A stretch of 64,000 bases of DNA from Vulcanisaeta souniana JCM 11219 (lineage in GTDB: Archaea > Thermoproteota > Thermoprotei > Thermoproteales > Thermocladiaceae): NCBI RefSeq assembly GCF_026000775.1, contig NZ_AP026830.1, positions 124,001 through 188,000 of the forward strand, read 5' to 3'. Below the pieces are notes generated by a model. It saw nothing but the letters and a program-made list of their open reading frames with translations, was not told the origin of the DNA and searched no databases. A program made the translations under genes and the position numbers. Shown one piece after another: positions 25,723 through 35,220 of this stretch (positions are counted from its first letter, which is position 1; every line of letters starts with the position of its first letter).

Positions 25723-28707
25723 ATGAAACAACCTAGCGATCCATTAATTAAGTACTTCCCGATGCGCGAGGTTAATGAATATTCAGCTGTCGAGAAGGGG
25801 CCTGGGAGGCCGCCTTATTGGGAAATGGTCTTTTGGTGGACGAGGAAGCCGCTTGCCAGCGCAAGGGCGGTGATAGCCAGTGCCCTTCTATCGAGGGAAG
25901 CCTACGGTAACGTGCAGCAGTTCCTAAACGACCTATTCCCATGCCGTAACGAGCAAAAGACCGTCCACAACTGTAACCCATCGCCGAGGCTTATCGAGAA
26001 GCTTAGGGGTAGGAAGCTCCTGGATCCATTCGCTGGCTTCGGCTCAATACCGCTCGAGGGGCTTAGGCTTGGCCTAGACGTAACCGCCGTCGAGTTACTA
26101 CCCACAGCCTACGTATTCCTAAAGGCGATCCTCGAATACCCAGTCAAGTTCTGGAAAACTACCATTGAGGTATCGGGCAAGGAGGTTAAGGAATTAGGCC
26201 TCGAGGATGTTGCCAAGAAATTCAACAATGCGAGGCAGATTAACGACTCAAGCAGGTATAAGGTGCCTAGGCTCATCTACGATGTAGCCAAGTGGGGTAA
26301 TTGGATAGTAAACCAACTAAGGAGCGACCCAGACATCAAGGAGCTCTATGAAGAGGACGTGGCAGTCTACATAGGTACCTGGGAAGTAAAATGCCCAATA
26401 TGTGGAAGATACACACCACTAGTGGGCAACTGGTGGCTAGCAAGGGTCAAGAAGGGCAGTAGTACTTATTACAGGCTTGCCTGGATGGAGTGGGACAACG
26501 GCATTAAGGTAATTGACCTAAATAAAAAATGCAGGGAAGAAGGCGGTGGATCATGCAGGGAATTAATGGCCAAGGTCACCACGAGAGATGAGGAAGGCGG
26601 TACCGTTGAATGGCGTGGCAACAAGTATAAAATACCCATTAAAAACATTGAGCCCAAGAGAGAGACAGCCCAATGCCTATACTGCAAAGCCGAGATCAAC
26701 CATAGGGTCATAAATGGACAGATAAGGAAGCTCACTAAGAAGGACGGCGAGTGGTACGTCAAATGGGCCCTAAGGCAGTGGAATGAATTATACGAAAAGT
26801 ACCTAAAGGGCGAAATAACACTTGACGAACTACTGAGGAGCCCAGCCAAACCCAGGCTCCTAGTAAAGGTCAGGCTCATTAACGGAGACTTGGAATTCGA
26901 ACCAACCACAGAGCAGGACACTGAGAAGCTTTGGAGAGCCCTGGAGAAACTTAGGGCGATGTGGGGAGACCCGGACATACCGACAGAGGAGCTATGGAAA
27001 TATACTGCAAGTGGAGGAGGAGCGCTTAGCATTTGGATATGGGGCTTCGATAGATTCTTCAAACTCTTTAACCCACGCCAACTCTTCACCCTGGTAAAGC
27101 TCGTTAAACTAATACGTGAAGTGGGCAAAAAAGTCGAGGAGGAGAGACTTAGGGAGGGCTTAAGCCAGGAGGAAGCCAGAAAATACGCAGAAGCAATAAC
27201 AACATACCTAGCAATAGCACTACTTAAACATGTCAATTACAACAGCATTGTAACGTCTACTGAACCTACTCAGAAATTTATTCGAGAGACTCTTGCCTTT
27301 AGAGGTATTGCTATGACATGGAATTGGGTAGAAGAGTACCCTGTCTCGGACGTATTAGGCTCGTTCACTAGGTCGTTAAGCTCCGTTATTGAAGGACTTG
27401 AGTACCTTGTTTCTGCTGTTTCTGGTAGTCCTAGTAGGGTTAGGGTTTTGCTTGATGATGCCTCTAGCCTGAGTAAGTTGGGTGGCGAGAAGTTTGATGT
27501 TGTTGTTACTGATCCTCCTTATGCATATGATGTGGCTTATTCTGAGCTTAGTGATTTTTACTATGTTTGGTTGAAGAGGGCTCTTAGTGATAGTGATGGT
27601 GTTTCGCTTAGGCCTAGGTTCTTAAGTGAGGCCTTCTTTGATGAGTTTGGTGTTGAGATTCCAATCCAGTGGCAGGTTTTTGCTCCTAAGGAGGTTTCTG
27701 AGAATAAGGGACGTTTTGAGCATTTTAAAATGAATGTTTCGTTTAGGGATTTGTTGGCTAGGGCCTTTGCAAACATACTGCGTCTCTTGAAGGATGATGG
27801 TTTACTCGTTGTTTATTACGTGGCTAAGAAACCCGAGTCCTGGGAGAATCTTGTTGATGCCTTGTGGCGTGTTAATGGCCTTGAGTTGGTCACGGCGTTT
27901 CCTGTCGCCACTGAGAGTGAGGAGAGTGTTGTGGCTAGGGGTAAGGCCTCGGTCCTTGGTGGTTATGTCTCGGTTTGGAGGAAGAGGGTTAGTGCCAAGC
28001 CTCTTGATTTGGATGCTGTTAGGGAGTCGGCCTTGGCTGAAATCGTTGATAGGGTTGGTGGTAGGCTTAAGGTTGCTGGTAATTTTGAGGGTCATACTCT
28101 TTGGGTTTATTCTTACATGGCTGCCCTTGAGTACTTGACTTCTCATTATCCGGTGAGAGCTGGTGGTATTGAGCTTGATTCCAAGGGCCTATTGGATTAT
28201 GCTGTTACGCTTGCATTTAAGGCTCTCTTGAGGAGGACTGGCGTTGAGCTTCATGATAGGGTTGCCCAAGCTTACCTTGCCCTTAGGATTATTGAGAGTG
28301 AGAGGGGTTATGTGGATAGTGATGTTTTGTCTCATGTTGAGAGGGCTGTTGGCTTCGGCCATGTTGAAATGGTTAAATATGGGCTTTTAGGTGAAGTTGA
28401 AATAGGTGGTCCCAGGGTGGCTAAGCGTAAGGCCTTTGAGGTTTTGGCTCCACGTAGGGAGACTGTTGATGAGGTTAGGCGTGTTTATCATTATCAACGT
28501 GGTAAGTCTCCCGTGCTTGATTGCTTCAGGCAATTGCAGCTGAATGCCTTGGCTAAGGCATCCGTGAACTGTGGCGTTGATGTTAGGCGTGAGACGGTGG
28601 ATTTTGCCAGGGCCCTTGTGGAGCTGGGTAAGGTTGGTATTCTTGATGAGGATGATGTTGATGTTAAGACCGCCAGGGTAATAATCGGCGCTGAGTGGTG
28701 GCAGTGA
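25723..28707 (+). CDS. DUF1156 DNA methyltransferase with zinc-ribbon insert
   Basis: 994 residues. The N-terminal DUF1156 signature is present (PYWEMVFWWTRKPLASARAV). The S-adenosylmethionine motif DPFAGFGS is at 101-108 and the amino-methyltransferase catalytic motif DPPY at 597-600, so it should methylate adenine or cytosine N4 in DNA. Between them lies a long insert with CPIC (224-227) and CLYC (318-321), likely one zinc site, and probably the DNA-recognition part. After 600 a large C-terminal part follows. Codon choice changes abruptly near 27250: A/C-ending codons before, T-ending codons after. First gene of the operon; its stop overlaps the next start (TGATG). Confidence 0.88.
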   Translation: MKQPSDPLIKYFPMREVNEYSAVEKGPGRPPYWEMVFWWTRKPLASARAVIASALLSREAYGNVQQFLNDLFPCRNEQKTVHNCNPSPRLIEKLRGRKLLDPFAGFGSIPLEGLRLGLDVTAVELLPTAYVFLKAILEYPVKFWKTTIEVSGKEVKELGLEDVAKKFNNARQINDSSRYKVPRLIYDVAKWGNWIVNQLRSDPDIKELYEEDVAVYIGTWEVKCPICGRYTPLVGNWWLARVKKGSSTYYRLAWMEWDNGIKVIDLNKKCREEGGGSCRELMAKVTTRDEEGGTVEWRGNKYKIPIKNIEPKRETAQCLYCKAEINHRVINGQIRKLTKKDGEWYVKWALRQWNELYEKYLKGEITLDELLRSPAKPRLLVKVRLINGDLEFEPTTEQDTEKLWRALEKLRAMWGDPDIPTEELWKYTASGGGALSIWIWGFDRFFKLFNPRQLFTLVKLVKLIREVGKKVEEERLREGLSQEEARKYAEAITTYLAIALLKHVNYNSIVTSTEPTQKFIRETLAFRGIAMTWNWVEEYPVSDVLGSFTRSLSSVIEGLEYLVSAVSGSPSRVRVLLDDASSLSKLGGEKFDVVVTDPPYAYDVAYSELSDFYYVWLKRALSDSDGVSLRPRFLSEAFFDEFGVEIPIQWQVFAPKEVSENKGRFEHFKMNVSFRDLLARAFANILRLLKDDGLLVVYYVAKKPESWENLVDALWRVNGLELVTAFPVATESEESVVARGKASVLGGYVSVWRKRVSAKPLDLDAVRESALAEIVDRVGGRLKVAGNFEGHTLWVYSYMAALEYLTSHYPVRAGGIELDSKGLLDYAVTLAFKALLRRTGVELHDRVAQAYLALRIIESERGYVDSDVLSHVERAVGFGHVEMVKYGLLGEVEIGGPRVAKRKAFEVLAPRRETVDEVRRVYHYQRGKSPVLDCFRQLQLNALAKASVNCGVDVRRETVDFARALVELGKVGILDEDDVDVKTARVIIGAEWWQ

Positions 28708-31700
28708 TGGTGACTAATAACCTAAGGCTCCTGGCTGAGGGCAGGATTAGCCCTGCCGTCGATGTTTACGTCGTCTATAGAGCCCTATTCCATAATGAGC
28801 AACCGCCGGAGTTGCACAGGACGTACTGCGTGCCTGACCAGTTCCTCAGCGTGACCTATGTAACACACGCCTTTAGGCATTATCTTGAGGATTTCCTTGG
28901 GAAGTTGACGAGGAATGAACCTGAGGTTTATGCGCTACCCGCCCTATTGGGTTCAGGTAAGTCCCATTTCCTTGCGTTGCTTCTTCATGTTATTGCCCTT
29001 TATAGGCGGTGTAATGGTATTGGTGAGTGCGTCGGTAAGGAACTTGGGAAGTATGGCTTAATAATTAACACGCCTACCCTTAGTAGGGTACCTGAGGTTG
29101 TAGTTTTCCATGGCCAGTATTCCCTCAGTGACCTTGCGGCTGCGATTAGGAGGATAGGTGATAAGAATGAGTTGAGGGCTTTCCTGGGTGGTAGGGCGCC
29201 CATAGTGCTTGTTTTTGATGAGACCCAGTACTTTGAGAGTAAGGATCCTGGTTTTGTGCCCTGGATTCAGATGCTTTCTGAGGTGGTTAAGGAGTTGCCT
29301 GGTACTTACTTATTCGTGTCCTTCTCACTATTTCCCGGCGAAAAACCTGAGCTGCAGTCCTCAAGGGCCTTGGATGTTGTTAGGCGTGTTGGCCCGATTG
29401 TCGTTGAGCTGGATACCGTGAGGAACATCGTGGAGGTCTTTAGGAGGTGGAGCGGGTTAACGCCGAGGAGTGTTGATTTGTCCTTGCTTAAGGGGGCTGT
29501 TAATGATAATGAACTTAGGGACTTTGAGAGGAGACTTAGGGATACTTACCCGTTTAATCCTGTTTTTCTCGATGTGGTGCTCAGGCTTGGTGAGGAGTCC
29601 ATTGCTGAGCGTACTCATGTTCAATTGACCAGGGAGTTACTGAGGACCCTTGCCATGGCCTACGTGAATGCGAAGGGCGGTGAGTTGGTTACGTTTGCTC
29701 ACTTGCCTGAGCCACGTAATTTGATCGTGATTGGTGGTGATTTTGCCGCCTATTGGGATGCGTTGGTGAGGTTTTATGAAGAGGATAAGAGGAGGGTTGA
29801 GGAGAGGAAGTTGGGTGGTGTTGTCTTATCCGTGCTTAGGCATATTTTCCTGACCACGTTCCTCGCCAGGTTAATGCCGTCCGCTATCCTATACCCATCT
29901 GAGGATGATTTGGTTCTCGGTAGTTTTAATGGGTTGGATGTTAGGCCCCTTGATGTTAGGGCTGCGATACAGGGTATAACCGAGGCTGGTCTGCACGTGG
30001 CTAGGCTCGGTAATAAGTACCTCTATTGGTATATTCGTGATGAGACCGATGCCATTAGGGATGCAATGCTTAAGTTCTCTGTGGAGGATAGCATGCAGGT
30101 CGCTACTGATGAGGTTGCCTCATTGGTTAGGGAGAGGTCTGGTGTTTTCTCTGCCGTATATATCTCGGGTGTTGGTGGTCCTAGGTCATCGAATAAGGTT
30201 CATGTTATTTCCAGTAAGGATGAGTGGCAGAAGGCCCTTGATGACGGTGATGATTCTATACTAGCCATTGACCTGCTTGACTTCGGTGTTGGTAAGAGGA
30301 GGAATAATCTCATTGTGGTGAGGAGGGATGATGGTGTTGAGGCGCCGCTTGAGGTTAGGGAGGTTCTTGGTAGATTTGCTGGTGTTAAGTACGTGAAGGA
30401 TGCCGTTGATTACCTGGGCAGGATTGTTAAGGCTATTGATGAGGTTAATGGGAACTTGTACAATTACTTCCCTGATCTGCTTACCATTGAGGGTGATGAG
30501 AGGCTGAGGAGGGAGATGGAGGAGTTGTTGAGGGGTCGTCTTGCTCAATGGAAGGAACGCACTACAGTTCTGTTGAGGCAGGTTGTTAATTTATGGCTTA
30601 GGAACGTAATTGTTGGCTTTAAGGATAGGGAGGTGAAGAGATTGGATGATTTCTTGACGGAGATAGCCAGGTCAAAGGGTGATGTGATTGAGGGCGTGGT
30701 TAAGCAGGTATTTGAGGGTGACTTGGTTGATTGGAATGGGTTTAAGAAAATTGGTGATTTATGGAGCCTATACCTTTACAATGAGGGCTTTCCATCGGCG
30801 CCGATCTCCTTTGATGAGTTTAGGGATAGAATAAGGGATTACTGCTCTGGTTGTCGCTGTGTCTTTGAGACCTCGGGAGAAGTAGTATGGCTTTCCAGGG
30901 ATAAGTGTAGGGTTCCTCAACTCGATAAGGATGTTGGTGTTGCCCCATTCATATGGCGTGGAAGCCCCGTCGAATGGGCTGTGGAATCCTTCCTTAAGCA
31001 ATTGGCGAGCCAGTCGAGCGGTTCGAGGAGGTACTACATTGTCTATAGGAGGCCGAGTGGTGAGGAGGTTAGGAGGTTCGTGGTTGATTTGCTCTCGTCG
31101 AGGAATGATTGGGTGTATTTGATAGAGGGGCGTGTTGAGGAGGAGGTTGTTAATAAGTCCATTGATGTTAAGATTGATGGTGTATCCACGTTTACGGTTG
31201 AGAGAAATCCTGGGTCTAAGGTGCCTATTGAGGTTTCCGCAAGTGATAATTTGAGGTCTGTGATTTACCGCATTGGTGATGCGGAGAACGAGGTTATGGT
31301 GAATGGAACCAGTTATCGTTTTGAGATCGATGTACCTAAGGAGCCTGGTGATTACAGGCTTGAGTTGGAGGCTGTGTTTGATGATGGGAGTAGGGATAAG
31401 AGGAGCATTATTGTGAAGGTTAAGGGTAAGTGCATTAGGTCCATCACCACTTACTCAGTATCCACTAATGATATGCTTAGGGGTATTGAGGTTACGAGTA
31501 TTGACGCTGCCGATAGGTTACTACAGTACCTGCAGAGGTTGGTTCCCCGTGGTTATGGCTTCAAGTTTAGGTTGAGTGCGAATCAGGGTGTTGGTGACGT
31601 CGTCATTAACCTATCCGCTGAATTCGAAATTTCCAGTACAGATAAGGTTAATAGCGCCCTACGCCTTTTGAAGGCATTAAGGGATATTTCTCCATCCATA

Positions 31701-31808
31701 GATGCTGTCGTGGAGTTCCATAAAGCGATTCCTGTTGATAATGATATGGTGGGGTATTTTAAGGGATACAGTTTTCAGTATATTATTGATAGGGAGACTG
31801 AATGTTAA
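28707..31808 (+). CDS. DUF499 P-loop ATPase (PglY/BrxC-like)
   Basis: 1033 residues from ATG 28707; a GTG at 28695 is also in frame but lies inside the methyltransferase gene. The family P-loop LLGSGKSH is at about 80-87 (first Gly of the classic motif replaced by Ala) and Walker B LVFDETQYF at about 168-176. DUF499 ATPases are the PglY/BrxC components of Pgl and BREX phage-exclusion systems and recur with DUF1156 methyltransferases in archaea. The C-terminal 250 residues include an Ig-like segment (SKVPIEVSASDNLRSVIYRI) and an alpha/beta tail. ATP-driven sensing or assembly on phage DNA is inferred. Confidence 0.87.
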   Translation: MVTNNLRLLAEGRISPAVDVYVVYRALFHNEQPPELHRTYCVPDQFLSVTYVTHAFRHYLEDFLGKLTRNEPEVYALPALLGSGKSHFLALLLHVIALYRRCNGIGECVGKELGKYGLIINTPTLSRVPEVVVFHGQYSLSDLAAAIRRIGDKNELRAFLGGRAPIVLVFDETQYFESKDPGFVPWIQMLSEVVKELPGTYLFVSFSLFPGEKPELQSSRALDVVRRVGPIVVELDTVRNIVEVFRRWSGLTPRSVDLSLLKGAVNDNELRDFERRLRDTYPFNPVFLDVVLRLGEESIAERTHVQLTRELLRTLAMAYVNAKGGELVTFAHLPEPRNLIVIGGDFAAYWDALVRFYEEDKRRVEERKLGGVVLSVLRHIFLTTFLARLMPSAILYPSEDDLVLGSFNGLDVRPLDVRAAIQGITEAGLHVARLGNKYLYWYIRDETDAIRDAMLKFSVEDSMQVATDEVASLVRERSGVFSAVYISGVGGPRSSNKVHVISSKDEWQKALDDGDDSILAIDLLDFGVGKRRNNLIVVRRDDGVEAPLEVREVLGRFAGVKYVKDAVDYLGRIVKAIDEVNGNLYNYFPDLLTIEGDERLRREMEELLRGRLAQWKERTTVLLRQVVNLWLRNVIVGFKDREVKRLDDFLTEIARSKGDVIEGVVKQVFEGDLVDWNGFKKIGDLWSLYLYNEGFPSAPISFDEFRDRIRDYCSGCRCVFETSGEVVWLSRDKCRVPQLDKDVGVAPFIWRGSPVEWAVESFLKQLASQSSGSRRYYIVYRRPSGEEVRRFVVDLLSSRNDWVYLIEGRVEEEVVNKSIDVKIDGVSTFTVERNPGSKVPIEVSASDNLRSVIYRIGDAENEVMVNGTSYRFEIDVPKEPGDYRLELEAVFDDGSRDKRSIIVKVKGKCIRSITTYSVSTNDMLRGIEVTSIDAADRLLQYLQRLVPRGYGFKFRLSANQGVGDVVINLSAEFEISSTDKVNSALRLLKALRDISPSIDAVVEFHKAIPVDNDMVGYFKGYSFQYIIDRETEC

Positions 31809-32194
31809 TAAGGAAGGGGCGTAGAGGCGTGGTTGTGGTACTGAATGAAGGCAAGTTCGAGGTTGGTATACCGTTCAGCGAGGTAGTGAGGTTGATGGAA
31901 CGGTTATGGCCGTGGGAATTAGGGGAACACGTTGTTCTTAATGGTGATGAAGCCCACTTCAAGGATATGATCCCCTTCGAGAGGGTGCTTATTTACTTAT
32001 TGGCTAGGCGCGGCGGCTTACTGCCGAGGGACGCAGAGGCATTGGCGTCTTACCTAAGGCTTCATGAGGTTGTGGCCCTCTCAGAGACGTTTTTGTATAG
32101 GTTTTGGCTTTGTAAGGTGAGTGATAATGACTGTAGGAGACTTACTGATGTATTCTCGAGAATAATCGCAAATTACCGTAGGGTGTTACCATAA
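31802..32194 (+). CDS. Unknown small component of the defence-like operon
   Basis: 130 residues. Starts MLIRKGRRGVVVVLNEGKFE with a short beta part, then helices (VVRLMERLWPWELGE; EALASYLRLHEVVALSE) and two Cys near the end. It overlaps the DUF499 stop by 7 bases and the helicase start by 1, so it is translated as part of the set. No domain recognised. It may link the ATPase and the helicase, or be a regulator. Confidence 0.75.
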   Translation: MLIRKGRRGVVVVLNEGKFEVGIPFSEVVRLMERLWPWELGEHVVLNGDEAHFKDMIPFERVLIYLLARRGGLLPRDAEALASYLRLHEVVALSETFLYRFWLCKVSDNDCRRLTDVFSRIIANYRRVLP

Positions 32195-34614
32195 TGGTTT
32201 CATTAATTGAGATTCTGAGATCCGCAGGCAAGGACTTGTATAAGCACCAATTGGACTTCGTCTCTGACGTCATTTGGATGGAGAGACCAAGGCTACTCCT
32301 GGCTGATGATGTTGGTTTAGGTAAGACGATACAGGCATTGCTCCTGATGAGGGTTTTGATGGAGTTTGGCCGTGTAAATCACGTATTAGTCATAGTGCCG
32401 CGAGCTGTCCTGGAACAATGGTCCACAGAGATGGAGAACTTCGAGATCCCGCATTACCTAATTGAATCTCCAGACTTTCCCATTGGCCATAGGGCCTATT
32501 TAATAACCCTCGATAGGGCTAAGATGCCGAATTACATGGATGCCCTGGACAAAGTGCAGTGGGATCTCATTGTTATTGATGAGGCCCACAAGATAAGGCT
32601 TGGTACCCAGAGGGAGAGACTTTCCCACCTATGTAGGAGGGCGGGTAGCTGCCTTTTACTTACTGCGACTCCGCACACAGGTGATGATGAGGATTACCGA
32701 TTCCTTACCAGCCTAGTTGGCGGTGTCGTGGTTAGGCGTGAGAAGAGGGATGTCGAGGAGTATGAGGGCAGAAGGATATTTCCTGGTTTGAGGTATTGGG
32801 TTGTCCAGGTAAGGGCATCGATAGATGAATCAATGGCGCTTAATTCAATGCTTAACATTCTCAAGAACCGTAATATTGAGCAGATCGTGAGGATTGTCGT
32901 AGAGAAGAGGGCCATGTCTAGTCCAGCCTCCCTGCTGAAGACCCTTAGGGTTGTGGTTGGTGGTAAATGTGACGAGGAGGCTCTTGAGGAGGGAGAACTC
33001 GATGCTTGCCTAGGGAATATCGCGGGCTGGAGGGATATAGAGGAATTGGCTGGTAAGTACGTTGGTGCCACTGACAGGAAGCTTGAAGCCCTAAGGAGCC
33101 TTATAGGGGATAGGCTACGGGGTAAGAAGGTCCTTGTCTTCACTGAGTATGCCACGACGGCGGAGTACTTGTTTCAATCTCTCACTAAGGGTTGCAGGAT
33201 AATCGAGTCTGGGGATGGATATGCCAGGGCGGATTGCGGGGAGGTTGGCGTTATGTATGCAACGTCTAGGGCTAGGGACAGGATTGACGTAAGTACTGCC
33301 GCGTTTCTACTCGCGCAGAAATACCCTACGGCCATTTTCATATCAACTGACATAATGTCGGAAGGCGTGAATCTACAGATGTTCAATGTTGTGGTGAATT
33401 ACGAGGTTGTATGGAGTCCCACAAAGCACATTCAGAGGATCGGTAGGATTTGGCGATTTGGGCAGAAGGCCAGTGACGTGCTTATCGTAGATATGGTACT
33501 CAAAACAAATTTAGAACGTGATGAATACACTATGTACCTTGATTTACTTGAAAAACTCTATGCGATATCCCTTAGGGCGCTGCCGCCGCAGAGCTATGGT
33601 GAGTTCGAGGTATACGAGGTTGGGGAGGAGGGTATTAGGAGGATTATTAATATTGGTTCGTCGATATTCCTACGCGAATCCGATGTTTACGAAACCGCCC
33701 TTTCCAATCGCCTTGAGGAATTACGGTCAAAGATTGAGGCGATATTGAGGGAAAGAGAGAAAATCAGGTGGAAGCCTAGGTCTCTCGTTGAGGAGGGGTT
33801 GAGAGTTAAGCTTGGTTATCCATATAACACCACCGTCGAGGCTGGGAGTGGTTATTACGTAGTTGACATAGCCTACATGGTGGGTAAGCAGGAATTCACT
33901 GCCTTTAAGGAAAGGATTCTAGTGCGATTACCTACGCCATTAAGTAGGAGTAGGGCTGTGCAGGAGGTCCTGGTTAGGGAGGGTGGTGTTGATTGGGATT
34001 TTGTTGAGGAGGAGGTTGGTGATGTTAAGGAGGATGAAAAGGACCAAATATTTCAGAAGGTACAATTGGCGCTATGGATCGACTTCAAGAAATACCTTGA
34101 TACGCTCACCAAGTACATCCCAATAGAGAACCCAAGGTATAAGATAGTCCTAATTAGGAGGGCGCGGGTAGTACGTAGTGAAGCCATTCCCGCCGGAGAC
34201 TTTGAATCATTGGTACAAAGTGAAGTACGTAGGAGCATGTACAGGGAGAAGACGGAACTCGCTGCAGCCAAGTGCATTGAGAATTGGTTGCGGAAAAATG
34301 GGTATGCCATTAAGGAGAGCTATAGAAGCACGCCAAGGCCTTTCGACATGGTTGTTGAGAAGAATGGCACGCTATACACCGTGGAGGTTAAGGGTAAGTG
34401 GGTCATGAGGAGGGATGAACCTATATCATTCACAGCGAATGAGGTTGACTGGGCATCAAGATTCGCGGACCGCCACCTCATATGCATCGCCTATGTTAAT
34501 AACGATAAGTGCGAGGACCTTGAATGCATGACCTTTGTAGAATTTCAGAAAAAGTGGATATTGGAAACCGTAAGAGGAATAGAATATAAATATAATGCCA
34601 GAAAAGCACTATGA
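32194..34614 (+). CDS. SNF2-family helicase fused to a PD-(D/E)XK-like domain
   Basis: 806 residues. The motor has DDVGLGKT (38-45), LVIVPRAVLEQW, DEAH (129-132), TATPHTGD, LVFTEYATTAEYL, ISTDIMSEGVNLQ and QRIGRIWRFGQ, so all SNF2 motifs are intact. After a middle part (about 480-690) the C-terminus has a nuclease-like core with Asp718 (RPFDMVVE) and Glu731-Val-Lys733 (TVEVKGKW), as in DUF3883-type domains. It resembles helicases of DISARM and related antivirus systems. Whether it cuts DNA is not known. Last gene of the operon. Confidence 0.88.
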   Translation: MVSLIEILRSAGKDLYKHQLDFVSDVIWMERPRLLLADDVGLGKTIQALLLMRVLMEFGRVNHVLVIVPRAVLEQWSTEMENFEIPHYLIESPDFPIGHRAYLITLDRAKMPNYMDALDKVQWDLIVIDEAHKIRLGTQRERLSHLCRRAGSCLLLTATPHTGDDEDYRFLTSLVGGVVVRREKRDVEEYEGRRIFPGLRYWVVQVRASIDESMALNSMLNILKNRNIEQIVRIVVEKRAMSSPASLLKTLRVVVGGKCDEEALEEGELDACLGNIAGWRDIEELAGKYVGATDRKLEALRSLIGDRLRGKKVLVFTEYATTAEYLFQSLTKGCRIIESGDGYARADCGEVGVMYATSRARDRIDVSTAAFLLAQKYPTAIFISTDIMSEGVNLQMFNVVVNYEVVWSPTKHIQRIGRIWRFGQKASDVLIVDMVLKTNLERDEYTMYLDLLEKLYAISLRALPPQSYGEFEVYEVGEEGIRRIINIGSSIFLRESDVYETALSNRLEELRSKIEAILREREKIRWKPRSLVEEGLRVKLGYPYNTTVEAGSGYYVVDIAYMVGKQEFTAFKERILVRLPTPLSRSRAVQEVLVREGGVDWDFVEEEVGDVKEDEKDQIFQKVQLALWIDFKKYLDTLTKYIPIENPRYKIVLIRRARVVRSEAIPAGDFESLVQSEVRRSMYREKTELAAAKCIENWLRKNGYAIKESYRSTPRPFDMVVEKNGTLYTVEVKGKWVMRRDEPISFTANEVDWASRFADRHLICIAYVNNDKCEDLECMTFVEFQKKWILETVRGIEYKYNARKAL

Positions 34615-35220
34615 AGTCTAATTAGCAACAAAATAATTTAATTAGGCATATCTAAAAGCAAGGTAGGTTAATTATGATCTAAAATATAAGTTCGAAAAAT
34701 TCGTTCACGTGAACAACTAGTCACTCTTATCGATGTTATAGAGGCCGGTTTTCTAGAAAACCATTACCGTAGGGCCTTGGAGGAGGGTAGGTGACATACG
34801 TACCTAACTTAATACTTAATTATGGCTAGTAACTGAGTCTAGGTGATTGGGTAGTTAACAGTTGGGATGCTGCGTATGTTCTTCACGTGTGGGGTTTCCG
34901 CGAGGGCAAGCTCACGGTAGATTACGTAAGGATTAGTGTGGATAAGGTTAAGGCGATGTTTAATGAGACTAAGAATTTGTTCCAATGAGGTTGATACGGT
35001 ATTAGGTGAGTTATTGGTGAGGGTCTTTTTCCGGTTAATTCATTTGCTCTCATCCCTCTGGGGATGCTTTATGAAAGCCTGTTGGAAGGCTGATAATGTG
35101 ATTGAGTAATTAATACTGGAAGAGACACGTATTGCTTGTACGTGGATGATTATTAATAACTTGTAGTTATTAAATTAAGTACTAACTGTATTAATTCCTG
35201 GAAATATTTTATTTTATCCC
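34615..35220 (+). pseudogene. Gene-free gap with HEPN/PaREP1-like remnants
   Basis: Two in-frame pieces lack starts. At 34690-34794 the frame reads LVTLIDVIEAGFLENHYRRA and stops at TGA. At 34833-34988 it reads LSLGDWVVNSWDAAYVLHVW then FREGKLTVDYVRISVDKVKA, which resembles the C-terminal half of PaREP1/HEPN proteins of Thermoproteales. Further on (about 35010-35095) is another piece with NSFALIPLGMLYESLLEG. A perfect 12-base palindrome GTTCACGTGAAC is at 34703-34714. All of this fits a decayed HEPN-type gene behind the defence-like operon. Confidence 0.45.

Noticed and set aside
25723-34614. Calling the operon a complete BREX or DISARM system
   Set aside because: No PglZ, PglX, BrxL, DrmA, DrmB or DrmC homologue is seen in or next to it; only the ATPase type and the helicase type are shared.
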